A DNA stretch of 64,000 bases from Cyclobacteriaceae bacterium (GTDB lineage Bacteria; Bacteroidota; Bacteroidia; Cytophagales; Cyclobacteriaceae), in NCBI GenBank assembly GCA_028285445.1, contig JANQPQ010000043.1, forward strand, positions 124,001 through 188,000, read 5' to 3'. Within the stretch, counting starts at the first letter, position 1; every line of letters starts with the position of its first letter. Of the stretch, positions 1 through 8,663 are shown piece after piece. Under the pieces are notes generated by a model. It worked only from the letters and a program-made list of their open reading frames with translations, did no database searches and was not told where the DNA came from. The position numbers and the translations under genes are program-made.

Positions 1-1033
1 CTTCAATTTAGGTTATGCCACAGATAATATTCTGAACATAAAGCTATTTGGCGAGGACGCCCAACCACTGATTAACGACCTACAACAAATCCCCGAGATC
101 CAGAACATTTCAACCAGTAGTATGGTGACAAGCCTCGGTAGTTACTGGTCTGAATATACTAAGTACCAGGACCCACTTGATTCTGCATCGGTTTATCACA
201 ATCGAATTGACGAAAACTACCTGCCAATTCATAAGCATGAGTTCCTGGCGGGAGGCAATTTTGTCAAGGGAAGCGAAAGTGATAGTGCCGAAAACAACCA
301 GATAATAGTTAACGAGGCCTTTCTAAAACGCTTTGATATGGGAACCCCGGAGCAGGCTTTGGGAGAGCTAGTGACTTTTGGTGGGGAGGAGAAAGTGATT
401 CATGGCGTACTTAAAAATTTTCACTATGGTAAAGTTGAAAGTAGAATTAGGTCCTTTGGTTTTGTATATGGCCGTCAAAAGCATGAGTTCCTGCGCGGTT
501 ATGTTAATCTGCTTGTAAATACTTCTGATATATTCAGCACCATGAACAAAATAGAGAAAGCATGGAAGGAATATGATGATGTGCACCCAATTAGGGCAAG
601 TTTCTACAATGATCAGATAAAGGCCGCTTACGACGACAATGCTTCAATGATTGCTGTGATTGGTGTATTAGCGGTGCTGGCAATTACCATTGCCTCCATG
701 GGGTTGCTGGGTATGGTTGTCTTTACTACCGAAACCAGGCTAAAAGAAGTAAGCATTAGGAAAGTACTCGGAGCAACCGACTACAATTTACTTTACCTGC
801 TTGGTCGTGGATTTATGATTTTGCTGATTGTTGCCGCAGCCATAGCCATCCCCGTTTCATACTATTTCATTAACTCGGTAGTATTGGCGGATGTAGCCTA
901 CAAGGCTAGTTTCGGAGTGTTTGATATTGGCATCGGTGTACTGGCGGTAATGCTGCTTGCTCTGTTGGCTATCAGTTTCGAATCTCTGAGAGCAGCCAGA
1001 TCGAACCCTGCTAATATTTTGAGGAGTGAGTAG
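1..1033 (+). CDS. MacB/FtsX-type ABC transporter permease, C-terminal part (5' end outside window)
   Basis: The frame is open from the first bases of the window, so this is the C-terminal part of a longer protein (343 codons visible). It carries the second half of a MacB-type permease: a periplasmic core-like segment, then four hydrophobic segments. The FtsX signature SIRKVLGATDYNLLYLLG follows the first helix of the final FtsX domain, and the protein ends NPANILRSE, like the other permeases in this window. Such proteins are inner-membrane subunits of ABC systems that move lipids, peptides or other substrates, or transmit force, in the envelope. The substrate cannot be told and no ATPase gene is visible on this side. 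Family assignment is firm; full length and partner are unknown. Confidence 0.9.
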   Translation, partial: FNLGYATDNILNIKLFGEDAQPLINDLQQIPEIQNISTSSMVTSLGSYWSEYTKYQDPLDSASVYHNRIDENYLPIHKHEFLAGGNFVKGSESDSAENNQIIVNEAFLKRFDMGTPEQALGELVTFGGEEKVIHGVLKNFHYGKVESRIRSFGFVYGRQKHEFLRGYVNLLVNTSDIFSTMNKIEKAWKEYDDVHPIRASFYNDQIKAAYDDNASMIAVIGVLAVLAITIASMGLLGMVVFTTETRLKEVSIRKVLGATDYNLLYLLGRGFMILLIVAAAIAIPVSYYFINSVVLADVAYKASFGVFDIGIGVLAVMLLALLAISFESLRAARSNPANILRSE

Positions 1034-1094
1034 AGATAGCTAGTCAAAGGTAATTACAACTACTTATCATTAGTTTTGAGATCGATGGAATGTC

Positions 1095-1457
1095 ATGCGC
1101 TTCATTGATCTCATAGCTAATTATATCGATCCCGGATTATCATGGGAAAAAATTAGTTCACGTTCCTCAGCAAGCTTATTCGTATGGAGCCTCAATGTCT
1201 TCGTTCTATTAATAGTATATCTGTTGCCTGCATTCATTATTTGGGTAATTGACATTCTGACCTACGATACTTTCGGGTGGCACCCTTGGAAGGCTGTCTA
1301 TTTCCTAATCTTTGTGACATTGAATTTCTCAGAGCATGGATTCCTGCGAGAAAGTGAACTGTCATTTAAAGTGAAAATACACCTTTGGATCAGGGCCATT
1401 GTGAAAACTGCTGTTGGTGTTTTGATATATCTATTTGTTGATTCTTTATTTACTTGA
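1095..1457 (+). CDS. small membrane protein, unknown function
   Basis: A 120-residue protein with three or so hydrophobic segments (about residues 28-55, 66-80 and 98-118) and a charged N-terminus. I do not recognise a family. It lies 61 bases downstream of the FtsX-type permease in the same direction and is followed by a strong terminator hairpin, so it may be the last gene of the permease transcription unit. The start is an ATG with no clear ribosome binding site, as is usual here. Coding is supported by uninterrupted hydrophobic segments and by the placement of the terminator; function is open. Confidence 0.6.
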   Translation: MRFIDLIANYIDPGLSWEKISSRSSASLFVWSLNVFVLLIVYLLPAFIIWVIDILTYDTFGWHPWKAVYFLIFVTLNFSEHGFLRESELSFKVKIHLWIRAIVKTAVGVLIYLFVDSLFT

Positions 1458-1495
1458 CATTGAATAAGGAACAGCCTTAACGCCACACAAAAACG

Positions 1496-1523
1496 AAAGA
1501 CCGACACCTAAGCGTCGGTCTTT
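1496..1523. terminator. bidirectional intrinsic terminator
   Basis: A perfect 10-base stem (1496-1505 with 1514-1523) encloses an 8-base loop. T residues follow it on the plus strand, and an A run precedes the stem, giving a T run on the minus strand. It lies between the convergent genes ending at 1457 and 1554, so it can end transcription from both sides. Confidence 0.85.
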
Positions 1524-1553
1524 TTCGTATAACCTAACCTAATAAAATATCTT

Positions 1554-3281
1554 CTACTCAATCAATAATGAAATGCCGTAGCGCTCTGCGTCGCGCGGTG
1601 GAGAAGCATTCCAATCTCTGTAGGAGTGGGAGCCATCAGTTTCGTAATAGACCCGATAGTTACCAGCTGGCAAAATGATCACATCATTATACTCCCTGTT
1701 TTTATCAGCACCACCAGCGTAGTCAGAGTTTCTGTAAGTCATTTCCCATACTACTCTTCCAGTGTCCATATTCTTTATCCACCCATAGTCATACATGCGG
1801 CCGTCTGTTCCCTCTCCAAGCGCAAGAATTCTTAACCGGGTATCTTCATTAAGGGTGAAGCTCTCTTTCAGGTATTCATCATCGCGCACCCTGGTAATCT
1901 CGACGATGGCCTTGGCGCTCTTGAATTCATTGGCATCAAATAGCTCAATAGATTTTCTGTCATTGCTATTGGTAGCCCAAATAGTAATTCCCCAACGATT
2001 TTGCATGTGAGGCCTGGCTGCATTCCAATCTCTGTAAGAATGAGAATCGTCAGTGCTGTAGTAGGCAATATATTGGCCTGGTTCCAGGGTGATAACTTCA
2101 TCCGCCATGCGATTCTTATTGGCGCCGCCAGCGTGTTCTGTACGGGCCAGTTCCATGTCCCAAACTGTTTGCCTGGTGTTGGCATCTACAATCCAGCCAC
2201 TATCTACGAATCGAGATGAACCCTCTTCACCAACGGAAAGCACCCTGAGGTCAGTTTTCTTAGTCAATGTAAATCCTTGAGCTACATCTTCGTCATCTCT
2301 TACATTCACTAGTTCAACTACCGGTTCAGCAGCTTCAGGCTTCTTGAAGGGTACTAAATTTCGTGCGTCAGCATCAGTTTCCGGCCAAATGGTAACTCCC
2401 CACATTTGAGGGTCGTCTGGCGGAAAAACATTCCATTCACGATAAGAATGGCTGTCATCTGAATTGTAGCTTACCATATAACTTCCTGCTGGCAAAGTGA
2501 TCTTCTCATCTGCTACAATGTTCTTGTCTCCACCGCCAGCAAAATCAGTACTGCGATAGTCCATTTCCCAGACTCGCTTATTTTTTTCTAAGTCATATAT
2601 CCACACGTAGTCGTATACAGACTCCCTGGTACCTTCGCCGATGGCGTAAACTCTAATGGAAGTTTCAGCATTTATTGTAAAACCTTGCTCAAAAGATTCT
2701 TCATCTCCAATTCTAATGGCGCTCATAATTGCTCCCCCTACGTAGTCATCAACAACTTGCTTGGGATCCTTACGAGTCATGCCCGGGGCTAATGCGGTAA
2801 TGAACAATTCATCAGTGAGACTACCTCTGAACCTGTCGCGGCCTCTCGATCCGAAAATGTTATCCATAACATCTCTAAATCCATCTCCGCGCCAATCGTT
2901 ATTTCTGTTTTGCACCATGCCAGTGTAATAGAGTTCGTAAGTTCCAGCAGGCAATTCAATTTCTTCATCAATCTCTATCAATCCATAATCTGGCCTGCGC
3001 CTGTCATCTCTAAAGCCATCAAGCATGTGCCAGGCAACCTGGCGTGTGTCGCTGTTAAGGATCCAGCCATAAAAAACCAGCTGCCTCCAATCTTCTGAGA
3101 AGATTCCTCCGGTACCGCTAATTTTTACTTTTGAAGTTGATGAAAGCGTAAAGGCGTCAGCAGCAACGTAACCAGGATAAACATCCCCGGCCTGTGCTTT
3201 TTGTGCCATGGTATTGTTACCAATTGATATGATTAGGGCAAGGGCAAAACTGGTGATTATTGCCCGGGTAAATGGTTTCAT
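1554..3281 (-). CDS. secreted protein with four related beta-rich repeats, unknown function
   Basis: 575 residues from the chosen ATG, which begins a typical signal peptide ending in NNTMAQ; an upstream in-frame start would add 28 unlikely residues. The mature part holds four copies of a module of roughly 110-130 residues. The last three are close to each other, sharing GFTL...LRVL..GEG, a DYGWI...VWEM segment, AGG.DKN, LPAG.Y..YY..D, a strict SHSYRDWN or SHSYREWN box, and WGITIW or YGISLL. The first copy is degenerate but keeps GWI, the ELPAGTYELYY segment and an NDWRGDGF box. The pattern suggests tandem beta-sandwich domains outside the cytoplasm. I do not recognise a named family. It lies on the same strand as the LytTR/kinase pair upstream, 171 bases away, and could be transcribed with it. 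Confidence 0.8.
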   Translation of the reverse strand: MKPFTRAIITSFALALIISIGNNTMAQKAQAGDVYPGYVAADAFTLSSTSKVKISGTGGIFSEDWRQLVFYGWILNSDTRQVAWHMLDGFRDDRRRPDYGLIEIDEEIELPAGTYELYYTGMVQNRNNDWRGDGFRDVMDNIFGSRGRDRFRGSLTDELFITALAPGMTRKDPKQVVDDYVGGAIMSAIRIGDEESFEQGFTINAETSIRVYAIGEGTRESVYDYVWIYDLEKNKRVWEMDYRSTDFAGGGDKNIVADEKITLPAGSYMVSYNSDDSHSYREWNVFPPDDPQMWGVTIWPETDADARNLVPFKKPEAAEPVVELVNVRDDEDVAQGFTLTKKTDLRVLSVGEEGSSRFVDSGWIVDANTRQTVWDMELARTEHAGGANKNRMADEVITLEPGQYIAYYSTDDSHSYRDWNAARPHMQNRWGITIWATNSNDRKSIELFDANEFKSAKAIVEITRVRDDEYLKESFTLNEDTRLRILALGEGTDGRMYDYGWIKNMDTGRVVWEMTYRNSDYAGGADKNREYNDVIILPAGNYRVYYETDGSHSYRDWNASPPRDAERYGISLLIE

Positions 3282-3452
3282 ACTATACGGGTTTTTGACG
3301 GTGACTTTATAGACAATTTCTGTGCCTTTGTGTAGCACATGCCCATATGATGCAAAAAAGGGCATTTTGGTTGCGTATGCTCATCGCGAACAGACCGAAA
3401 ATGAACAAGAGTGTCCACCAGAGGACATGGAGATTAGTTGGCCGAAAAGACC

Positions 3453-4130
3453 CTAACTGGCAATTGTGGCAAGAAATTGCTCGCGATAGGCTCTACCAAT
3501 CGGTAATTCCAGCTCGTCGAGATAGACCCTGTTACCAGATATCTTTGTCAGGTTGGCCATATTAATGGCATACGACCGATGATTGCGCGCGAATATTTGG
3601 GGGAGATCTGTCACCCATTTTTGCAAAGTGCCTGATTGGATGTACATCTTCTCTTTGGTGTATATCCTCACAAAGCTGTCATCAGCTTTTAAGTACACAA
3701 TATCTTCCGTGTTTACTTTGTGAAGTTCCTTTTCAGTTTTAATAAATACGAAACGTTGCAAGGGCTGCTGATTGCCACTAAGCTGGTCCATTACTTTGCT
3801 TACGGCCTTGTAAAATCTATCAAATGAAAATGGTTTCAGCAGATAATCAACTACATCTAGTTCAAACCCTTCGAGCGCATACTGAGCATAGGCACTGGTA
3901 ATTATAACTTTTGGTGGGTGCCTCAGATTTCTTAGAAAGCTAATGCCCGATATCTTAGGCAGATTTATATCGAGGAATATCAGGTCTACCTGCGAGGCTC
4001 TCAATAGCTGATCAGCCTCCATGGCCGATTGGCTGCATCCCACGAGATTTAAGTCCCCAACCTCAGCAATGTAAGTTTGCAAAATGCGCTGAGCAGGCAG
4101 CTGATCTTCTATGACAATGCAATTAATCAT
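3453..4130 (-). CDS. LytTR-family response regulator
   Basis: 225 residues. Residues 1-120 form a receiver domain: an acidic pocket at E8-D9, the phospho-acceptor D54 in FLDINLP, and the conserved lysine in YLLKPFSF. Residues about 130-225 form a LytTR DNA-binding domain, with FARNHRSYAINMANLTKI and the ending LPIGRAYREQF. The start overlaps the stop of the upstream kinase gene by four bases, so the two are translationally coupled. LytTR regulators usually bind pairs of short direct repeats. The likely targets are the divergent receptor gene at 5298 or the secreted repeat protein downstream, but this is inference from position. Confidence 0.95.
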   Translation of the reverse strand: MINCIVIEDQLPAQRILQTYIAEVGDLNLVGCSQSAMEADQLLRASQVDLIFLDINLPKISGISFLRNLRHPPKVIITSAYAQYALEGFELDVVDYLLKPFSFDRFYKAVSKVMDQLSGNQQPLQRFVFIKTEKELHKVNTEDIVYLKADDSFVRIYTKEKMYIQSGTLQKWVTDLPQIFARNHRSYAINMANLTKISGNRVYLDELELPIGRAYREQFLATIAS

Positions 4131-5122
4131 TTCAAGGCAATAGAAAGACTAACGATATAGATGTCTTCGATGGTTTTAACCAGCAATTGGTGTCTATCCG
4201 GATAAATCAATTGCAACCGTCGCTGAACGTTACTTAAGCCAATACCCCCGGTAGTCAAATCGTCCTCGCTGTCTGCCAGCTTCTCCTCAAAAGTGTTTTC
4301 AGTGAAAAGCTCTAGTTGATTGTCTTCAACCTGGATCTTTATCAGAATTCTAAGATCATCTGCCTTTGTTCTGGCTGCGTGCTTGAAGCAATTCTCAATT
4401 ACTGAAATGAGCATCATAGGGGCAATTTCATTATGCGCAAAATCCCCCTTTTTTTCAAACTTGATTTCGCCGCGCCCCTCTAACTGAGTAATCTGCAACT
4501 CTATATAGTTGTCCAGGTATTGCAATTCCTGATTAAGAGGTACAAAGTCATGCTGAGAATCGTAGAGCATATAACGCATAACTTCCGCGAGCTTTAATAT
4601 CATCTCAGGAGTCTTTTCAGGCTGATGAAGTGCAAATGAATAGATATTATTGAGGTTGTTGAAAAGCACATGCGGATTGAGCTGCGACTTCAGGAACATA
4701 GCCTCGCTCTGTGCTTTATCTTTTTCCAATTGAACAATACGCTGTTGCCGTAGCGTATACCCGTAATCTATCACTAGTTTCAGCGCACCTACTGCAGCGG
4801 TATTGTAAAACAGTTGTGGAATTTCATGAGATATTCCGAACCAGGTAAAGGCGTCAGAGATGTTTCCTCCTTCCTCAATAAAGCCTTCTAACACAAGCAT
4901 CCCAAGGAAGAGCGTTACGGCATAAAGTGCCAAAAATGACAGGTATTTTCCTTCATAGAAGAATTTCGGGATAAGCCAGTAGATGAGTACTGCCACAAGC
5001 GCTGTAGCATTCAAAGATTCCAGGAACGAGTCTCCACGAATAGATTGCCAACTATATAGGAAAAAGCCGAGGGTAAAAAGGTGTTCCTTTTTTAGCCAGG
5101 TTGGAATTTGCCGCGCCACCAT
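4127..5122 (-). CDS. LytS/YehU-type membrane sensor histidine kinase
   Basis: 331 residues. The N-terminal ~140 residues contain four hydrophobic segments with short connections and no recognisable extracellular sensor domain. A short coiled linker leads to the His_kinase module: LKSQLNPHVLFNNLNNIYSF carries the phospho-accepting histidine. The ATP-binding part has an N box (MLISVIENCFKHAA) and a G box (TGGIGLSNVQRRLQLIYP). This is the standard architecture of Bacteroidota LytS-like kinases that pair with LytTR regulators. It overlaps its regulator gene by four bases and is divergent from the receptor gene at 5298, sharing a 175-base promoter region with it. Confidence 0.95.
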   Translation of the reverse strand: MVARQIPTWLKKEHLFTLGFFLYSWQSIRGDSFLESLNATALVAVLIYWLIPKFFYEGKYLSFLALYAVTLFLGMLVLEGFIEEGGNISDAFTWFGISHEIPQLFYNTAAVGALKLVIDYGYTLRQQRIVQLEKDKAQSEAMFLKSQLNPHVLFNNLNNIYSFALHQPEKTPEMILKLAEVMRYMLYDSQHDFVPLNQELQYLDNYIELQITQLEGRGEIKFEKKGDFAHNEIAPMMLISVIENCFKHAARTKADDLRILIKIQVEDNQLELFTENTFEEKLADSEDDLTTGGIGLSNVQRRLQLIYPDRHQLLVKTIEDIYIVSLSIALK

Positions 5123-5245
5123 GCAAAATACTAGACTGGGGTTAATGGTTGAAATACAATTCCGTGAATGACAATTTGCGGGGTGTAATCAACACTAATG
5201 TGTTAAAAGCTGTTGCTGGCACCGGCTTTTCTGCTGCTTACGGAT

Positions 5246-5299
5246 ATTATTCTGAATAAATCATTTTGCTCACTTCATTTATTCAAAACTCAGAATAAT
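5246..5299 (+). promoter_or_regulatory. nested inverted repeats over the receptor start codon
   Basis: Two perfect inverted repeats are nested here. The outer one is 10 bases (5246-5255 with 5290-5299) and the inner one 9 bases (5253-5261 with 5277-5285), around a 15-base centre. The ATG at 5298 begins inside the last arm. In RNA this could fold into a hairpin that hides the start codon; in DNA it could be an operator for the adjacent LytTR regulator. Both roles are inference; the repeats are directly visible. Confidence 0.5.
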
Positions 5300-7610
5300 G
5301 ATAAAGCAAGTTACAGCCGGCCTGATCATAATTCTGGCTCTGTTAACCTCTGCTCGGGCGCAATTTCAACTCAGCGGAAGGGTGGTGGATGCCAAAAAGA
5401 ACCAGCCTGTTTCATATGTCAGCGTCATACTACAGGCCGGGGATGAAATTATTGATGGTGCCATCGCATTGGAAAATGGCTCTTTCGAGATTTCCGGAAT
5501 TAAGTCAGGCACTTATACTTTTCTGGTACGCATGCTGGGCTATGATACCTACCAGGAGGACAGCCTTGTAATCGAGTCTGATCTCAACCTCGGGAGTATC
5601 TTGTTGCACGAGGCCAGCCAGACCTTGGATGAGGTGTTGATTAGGGCGCCTCGCAGCCTGTTAGAATCTCAGCTGGGCAAACGTGTATTAAATATTGGCG
5701 AAGACCTGGCCGGCTCTGGAAGTACTGTGGTAGATGCATTAGACCAGGTACCCTCTGTCACCACCGACATTGACGGCAATGTGAGTATTCGGGGTAGCAG
5801 CAATATTGTGATTTATGTTGATGGCAAAGAAACACAAAGAGACAGTAGGTCTTTGCAGAATATCCCAGCGTCAGCGCTTCAGCAAATTGAAGTAATTACC
5901 AACCCCGGCGCCAAGTTTGATGCCGAGGGAGTTGGGGGTATCATCAACCTGATCTACCGAAAATCGAGATTTAACAAGAAAGAACTGGAGTTGGTATTGA
6001 GCGGAGCGGTGCCCAGCCGCCTGGGAGCAGGGTTTAATTCGTCCTTATCATCCAAAAGAGTTTCGCTCTATTTAAACGCCAACGAGAGTCGGGCCTGGTA
6101 CGAAAACTCAAATGACCAGATCAGACGCAATTTTAATGATAGCTTGTCTCGCTACGAGAATCTTATCGCTGGTGAGGGTTTGGGGAGTTACCGTAACATC
6201 ACCTCCGGTCTTACTTTCGAACCTGACAGTACCTGGTCTTTAAATGTTGAGTTTAACTACTGGCGCTGGGATGACGACGAGGTGCAGACTCGAGAAAACA
6301 ACTTCTACTTTAGCCAATCTCCAGCAGAATTTTACCAGGTAAGCAACAGCACTTTGGAAATTGAAGACGAGCTGTCACTTTCCATCACAATAGATAAGAA
6401 ATGGAAGAACGACCAATCGCTGCAGTTGTATTTTTCCGGAAGTGGGGAAGATGAATCCAATAGTGCGGCATTCAACATTGATAACCTTGATCTGGCAGGC
6501 ACGCCCTTGATTCAAAATGTAAGAACTTCTGAAGAGACCGAAAGCCAACGACTATACCAGCTTAAGTTGGATTATACAACTCCCACCTGGAATTGGGGTG
6601 GGTTGGAGTTAGGCGCAAAATTCGATTGGATTAGATATGATATCGACCAGAACCTCGACTTCAGCAACGATTCACTTTTTCTGCCCCGTAATCTATTTGC
6701 TGTCGATTTAAACAAAGGGGCAGGATACCTGGTCTATTCCAGAAAATTCTCACAACTCGAACTAGGCGTGGGAGTTCGGCTGGAGCACTTTAGCAGTGAT
6801 TTCAGTCAGAAACTCTCCAACACTTCCTTCCGCCAATCGTTCACTAACCTTTTCCCTAGTGTGCAAATCCTTTACAAGTTCTCAAACCTGGGCAGCATTT
6901 CCACCAGCTACTCCAAGCGAATAAGCAGACCAGGTTTTTTCGACCTCAACCCCTTCGTTTCTTTTACCGATCCGTTAATCCTTAGCACAGGTAATCCCTT
7001 CCTCGAGCCGGAATTTGCTGATGCAATAGAACTAACCCTCAGTCACACCTTTGGGCCTCTGAATATCGACTTAACTGGCTTCCATCGCCAAACGAGGAAT
7101 GTAATTCAGAGAACAGTGGAGCCCTTTGACCAGAATCGGCTTCTGCTGAGTTATGAGAACTTCGGGAAGCGGCTCAATCGCGGGGTGGAAGGAAGCCTTA
7201 GTATTGATGTTGGTGATAAATTGGACTTTTCTGGAAACTGGAGTTTATACCATACCCGATTTACAGATTTATCGCAATCAGATAATGTACAGTTTAACGA
7301 TCAGCTAACCTGGCAGGGCCGGCTTCAGCAGCGTTTCGAATTTGGCCGGAACTGGGCACTGGAAACAACTGAATATTATCGCGCTCCAAGAATTAACACG
7401 CAATCGGAAGATGCCCGACAGTACTATGTGAATCTGGGCCTGCGTAAGCAGCTAAAGGAAAAGCGTGGCACCATAACCCTGGGCCTCACCGATGTTTTCA
7501 ACACCAGGGTATTTGGATCCAGGGTGCTCTCAAACGAGTTTGAAATTACGCAGGAGTTTAAATTTCAAACTCGCCGTTTGTCCTTACAACTGCGCTACAA
7601 GCTCTGGTAG
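5298..7610 (+). CDS. TonB-dependent-receptor-like outer membrane beta-barrel protein
   Basis: 770 residues. A signal peptide (about 1-22, ending SARAQ) is followed by a carboxypeptidase-regulatory-like beta domain (about 24-105; LSGRVVDAKKNQPVSYVSV). A plug-like domain (about 115-225) contains VVDALDQVPSVTTDIDGNVS, IRGSSNIVIYVDGK, and NPGAKFDAEGVGGIINL. The rest is a long beta-barrel rich in alternating aromatic strands, ending RLSLQLRYKLW with a terminal aromatic residue. This is the outer-membrane beta-barrel family of Bacteroidota related to TonB-dependent receptors; it lacks a SusD partner here, so it is probably not a glycan SusC. The substrate is unknown. It is divergent from a LytS/LytTR pair that may control it. 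Confidence 0.92.
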   Translation: MIKQVTAGLIIILALLTSARAQFQLSGRVVDAKKNQPVSYVSVILQAGDEIIDGAIALENGSFEISGIKSGTYTFLVRMLGYDTYQEDSLVIESDLNLGSILLHEASQTLDEVLIRAPRSLLESQLGKRVLNIGEDLAGSGSTVVDALDQVPSVTTDIDGNVSIRGSSNIVIYVDGKETQRDSRSLQNIPASALQQIEVITNPGAKFDAEGVGGIINLIYRKSRFNKKELELVLSGAVPSRLGAGFNSSLSSKRVSLYLNANESRAWYENSNDQIRRNFNDSLSRYENLIAGEGLGSYRNITSGLTFEPDSTWSLNVEFNYWRWDDDEVQTRENNFYFSQSPAEFYQVSNSTLEIEDELSLSITIDKKWKNDQSLQLYFSGSGEDESNSAAFNIDNLDLAGTPLIQNVRTSEETESQRLYQLKLDYTTPTWNWGGLELGAKFDWIRYDIDQNLDFSNDSLFLPRNLFAVDLNKGAGYLVYSRKFSQLELGVGVRLEHFSSDFSQKLSNTSFRQSFTNLFPSVQILYKFSNLGSISTSYSKRISRPGFFDLNPFVSFTDPLILSTGNPFLEPEFADAIELTLSHTFGPLNIDLTGFHRQTRNVIQRTVEPFDQNRLLLSYENFGKRLNRGVEGSLSIDVGDKLDFSGNWSLYHTRFTDLSQSDNVQFNDQLTWQGRLQQRFEFGRNWALETTEYYRAPRINTQSEDARQYYVNLGLRKQLKEKRGTITLGLTDVFNTRVFGSRVLSNEFEITQEFKFQTRRLSLQLRYKLW

Positions 7611-7611
7611 G

Positions 7612-8064
7612 CTACCAAAGCAGAAACGGATTTATGCGATGAAGTATTCCGTCGACACCCAATGTTCGCCCCGGTCTCTGTGTGAATATGTAAGTATGAA
7701 AAGCGAGGAAGAGCAATGAGAATGGATCACTCAAACCACCATTCATAAAAGCGTAATTAAGCAGCAAGAAAAGGGCACCGCCGGCACCAACACGAGTTAA
7801 AGTTCCGGTTAGGACTGAGATGCCAACAAGCAGCTCCCCCGCTGAGACCAAGTGGGTGTACAACTCCTGGTTGGGGAGCACATGCCCCCGGAGGAAGGAT
7901 TGATAGAACCCATAGGTCAGGTTTCGATCCAGAGCCTGAGTAAGTGCGTTGTTTAGGTAGCCTACAGCATCGGTCCTGGAATACCAGGTGATGCCACTCA
8001 TAGTCCACATAATACCCATCAGAAACCGCAACGCCACGGCAAGGTACTTCAGTATTTTCTTCAT
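7612..8064 (-). CDS. DoxX-like membrane protein
   Basis: 150 residues with four hydrophobic helices. The first contains ALRFLMGIMWTMSGITWY, and the third has LVSAGELLVGISVLTGTLTR; both patterns are typical of the DoxX family. The loop between helices 1 and 2 is somewhat longer than in short DoxX proteins. DoxX members are inner-membrane proteins linked to redox or small-quinone processes, but the function of this subgroup is not settled. The gene is convergent with the receptor gene, one base apart, and divergent from the winged-helix gene at 8147. Confidence 0.8.
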   Translation of the reverse strand: MKKILKYLAVALRFLMGIMWTMSGITWYSRTDAVGYLNNALTQALDRNLTYGFYQSFLRGHVLPNQELYTHLVSAGELLVGISVLTGTLTRVGAGGALFLLLNYAFMNGGLSDPFSLLFLAFHTYIFTQRPGRTLGVDGILHRINPFLLW

Positions 8065-8146
8065 GCTTTCAATGGTTCACTAATAGGTCGAATTACATAC
8101 AGCCCGCTTAGAAACCATCTATGGAAATCCTGAAGAAATTCTGAAG

Positions 8147-8623
8147 ATGTTTACCCAGATTGAAATTATACCTGCCATGAGCAAAGAATCCAGCCTAAAT
8201 ATTCGAGGAAGACTGTTCTTTCCAACTACCAACCGTCAAGTCTACCGCGGACATGAAACTGCCGTTGAACCCAGGATTATGCGCATTTTGGTTACACTCA
8301 ACAGCAGAAGGGGCAGCGTGGTTAGTAAATCAGAATTGATGAAGTCGGGCTGGCCAGAAGTTGTAGTCACAGACGATTCACTGGCTAAAGCTATTTCAGA
8401 ATTAAGGAAACTCTTCGGGGATGAAAGTGAAAAAATTGTGGAGACTATCCGTGGTAAAGGCTATCGTCTGAATAGCACGAGCCCGTGGCAGATTTATCGG
8501 CCCAGGGTTTCTACTGTGATCATGGTAGCTATTATCGCAGCACTTTCATACCTGCTCTTTATATCAGGGTTGGTGCATTGGGCCATCAACCTGGCCGCTC
8601 ACGTAAAGCTTAGTAGCTCTTAA
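8147..8623 (+). CDS. winged-helix transcriptional regulator with a C-terminal membrane anchor
   Basis: 158 residues. Residues about 30-112 are an OmpR/PhoB/CadC-type winged helix: ILVTLNSRRGSVVSKSELM, then TDDSLAKAISELRKLFGD and the wing IVETIRGKGYRL. Residues about 122-150 form one transmembrane helix, and only a handful of residues follow it. The order resembles ToxR or CadC regulators, but the periplasmic sensor domain is missing. The start could also be the internal ATG at 8177 (MSKESS). The gene lies divergent from DoxX and upstream of the M20 peptidase lipoprotein, so one of these may be a target; that is inference. Confidence 0.85.
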   Translation: MFTQIEIIPAMSKESSLNIRGRLFFPTTNRQVYRGHETAVEPRIMRILVTLNSRRGSVVSKSELMKSGWPEVVVTDDSLAKAISELRKLFGDESEKIVETIRGKGYRLNSTSPWQIYRPRVSTVIMVAIIAALSYLLFISGLVHWAINLAAHVKLSSS

Positions 8624-8633
8624 CCTTTATTGC

Positions 8634-8641
8634 TATTTTTG
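8634..8641 (+). promoter_or_regulatory. possible -7 promoter element of the peptidase gene
   Basis: The octamer fits TAnnTTTG, the -7 consensus of Bacteroidota housekeeping promoters, and lies 22 bases before the ATG at 8664. I see no clear -33 TTG/TTTG at the right spacing, so the call is weak. Confidence 0.3.
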
Positions 8642-8663
8642 GTTTCAGAACCGTAACCAAACC

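Noticed and set aside
5298..7610. SusC/SusD-type polysaccharide utilisation locus
   Set aside because: There is no SusD-like gene, no glycoside hydrolase cluster and the receptor is of the shorter beta-barrel family.
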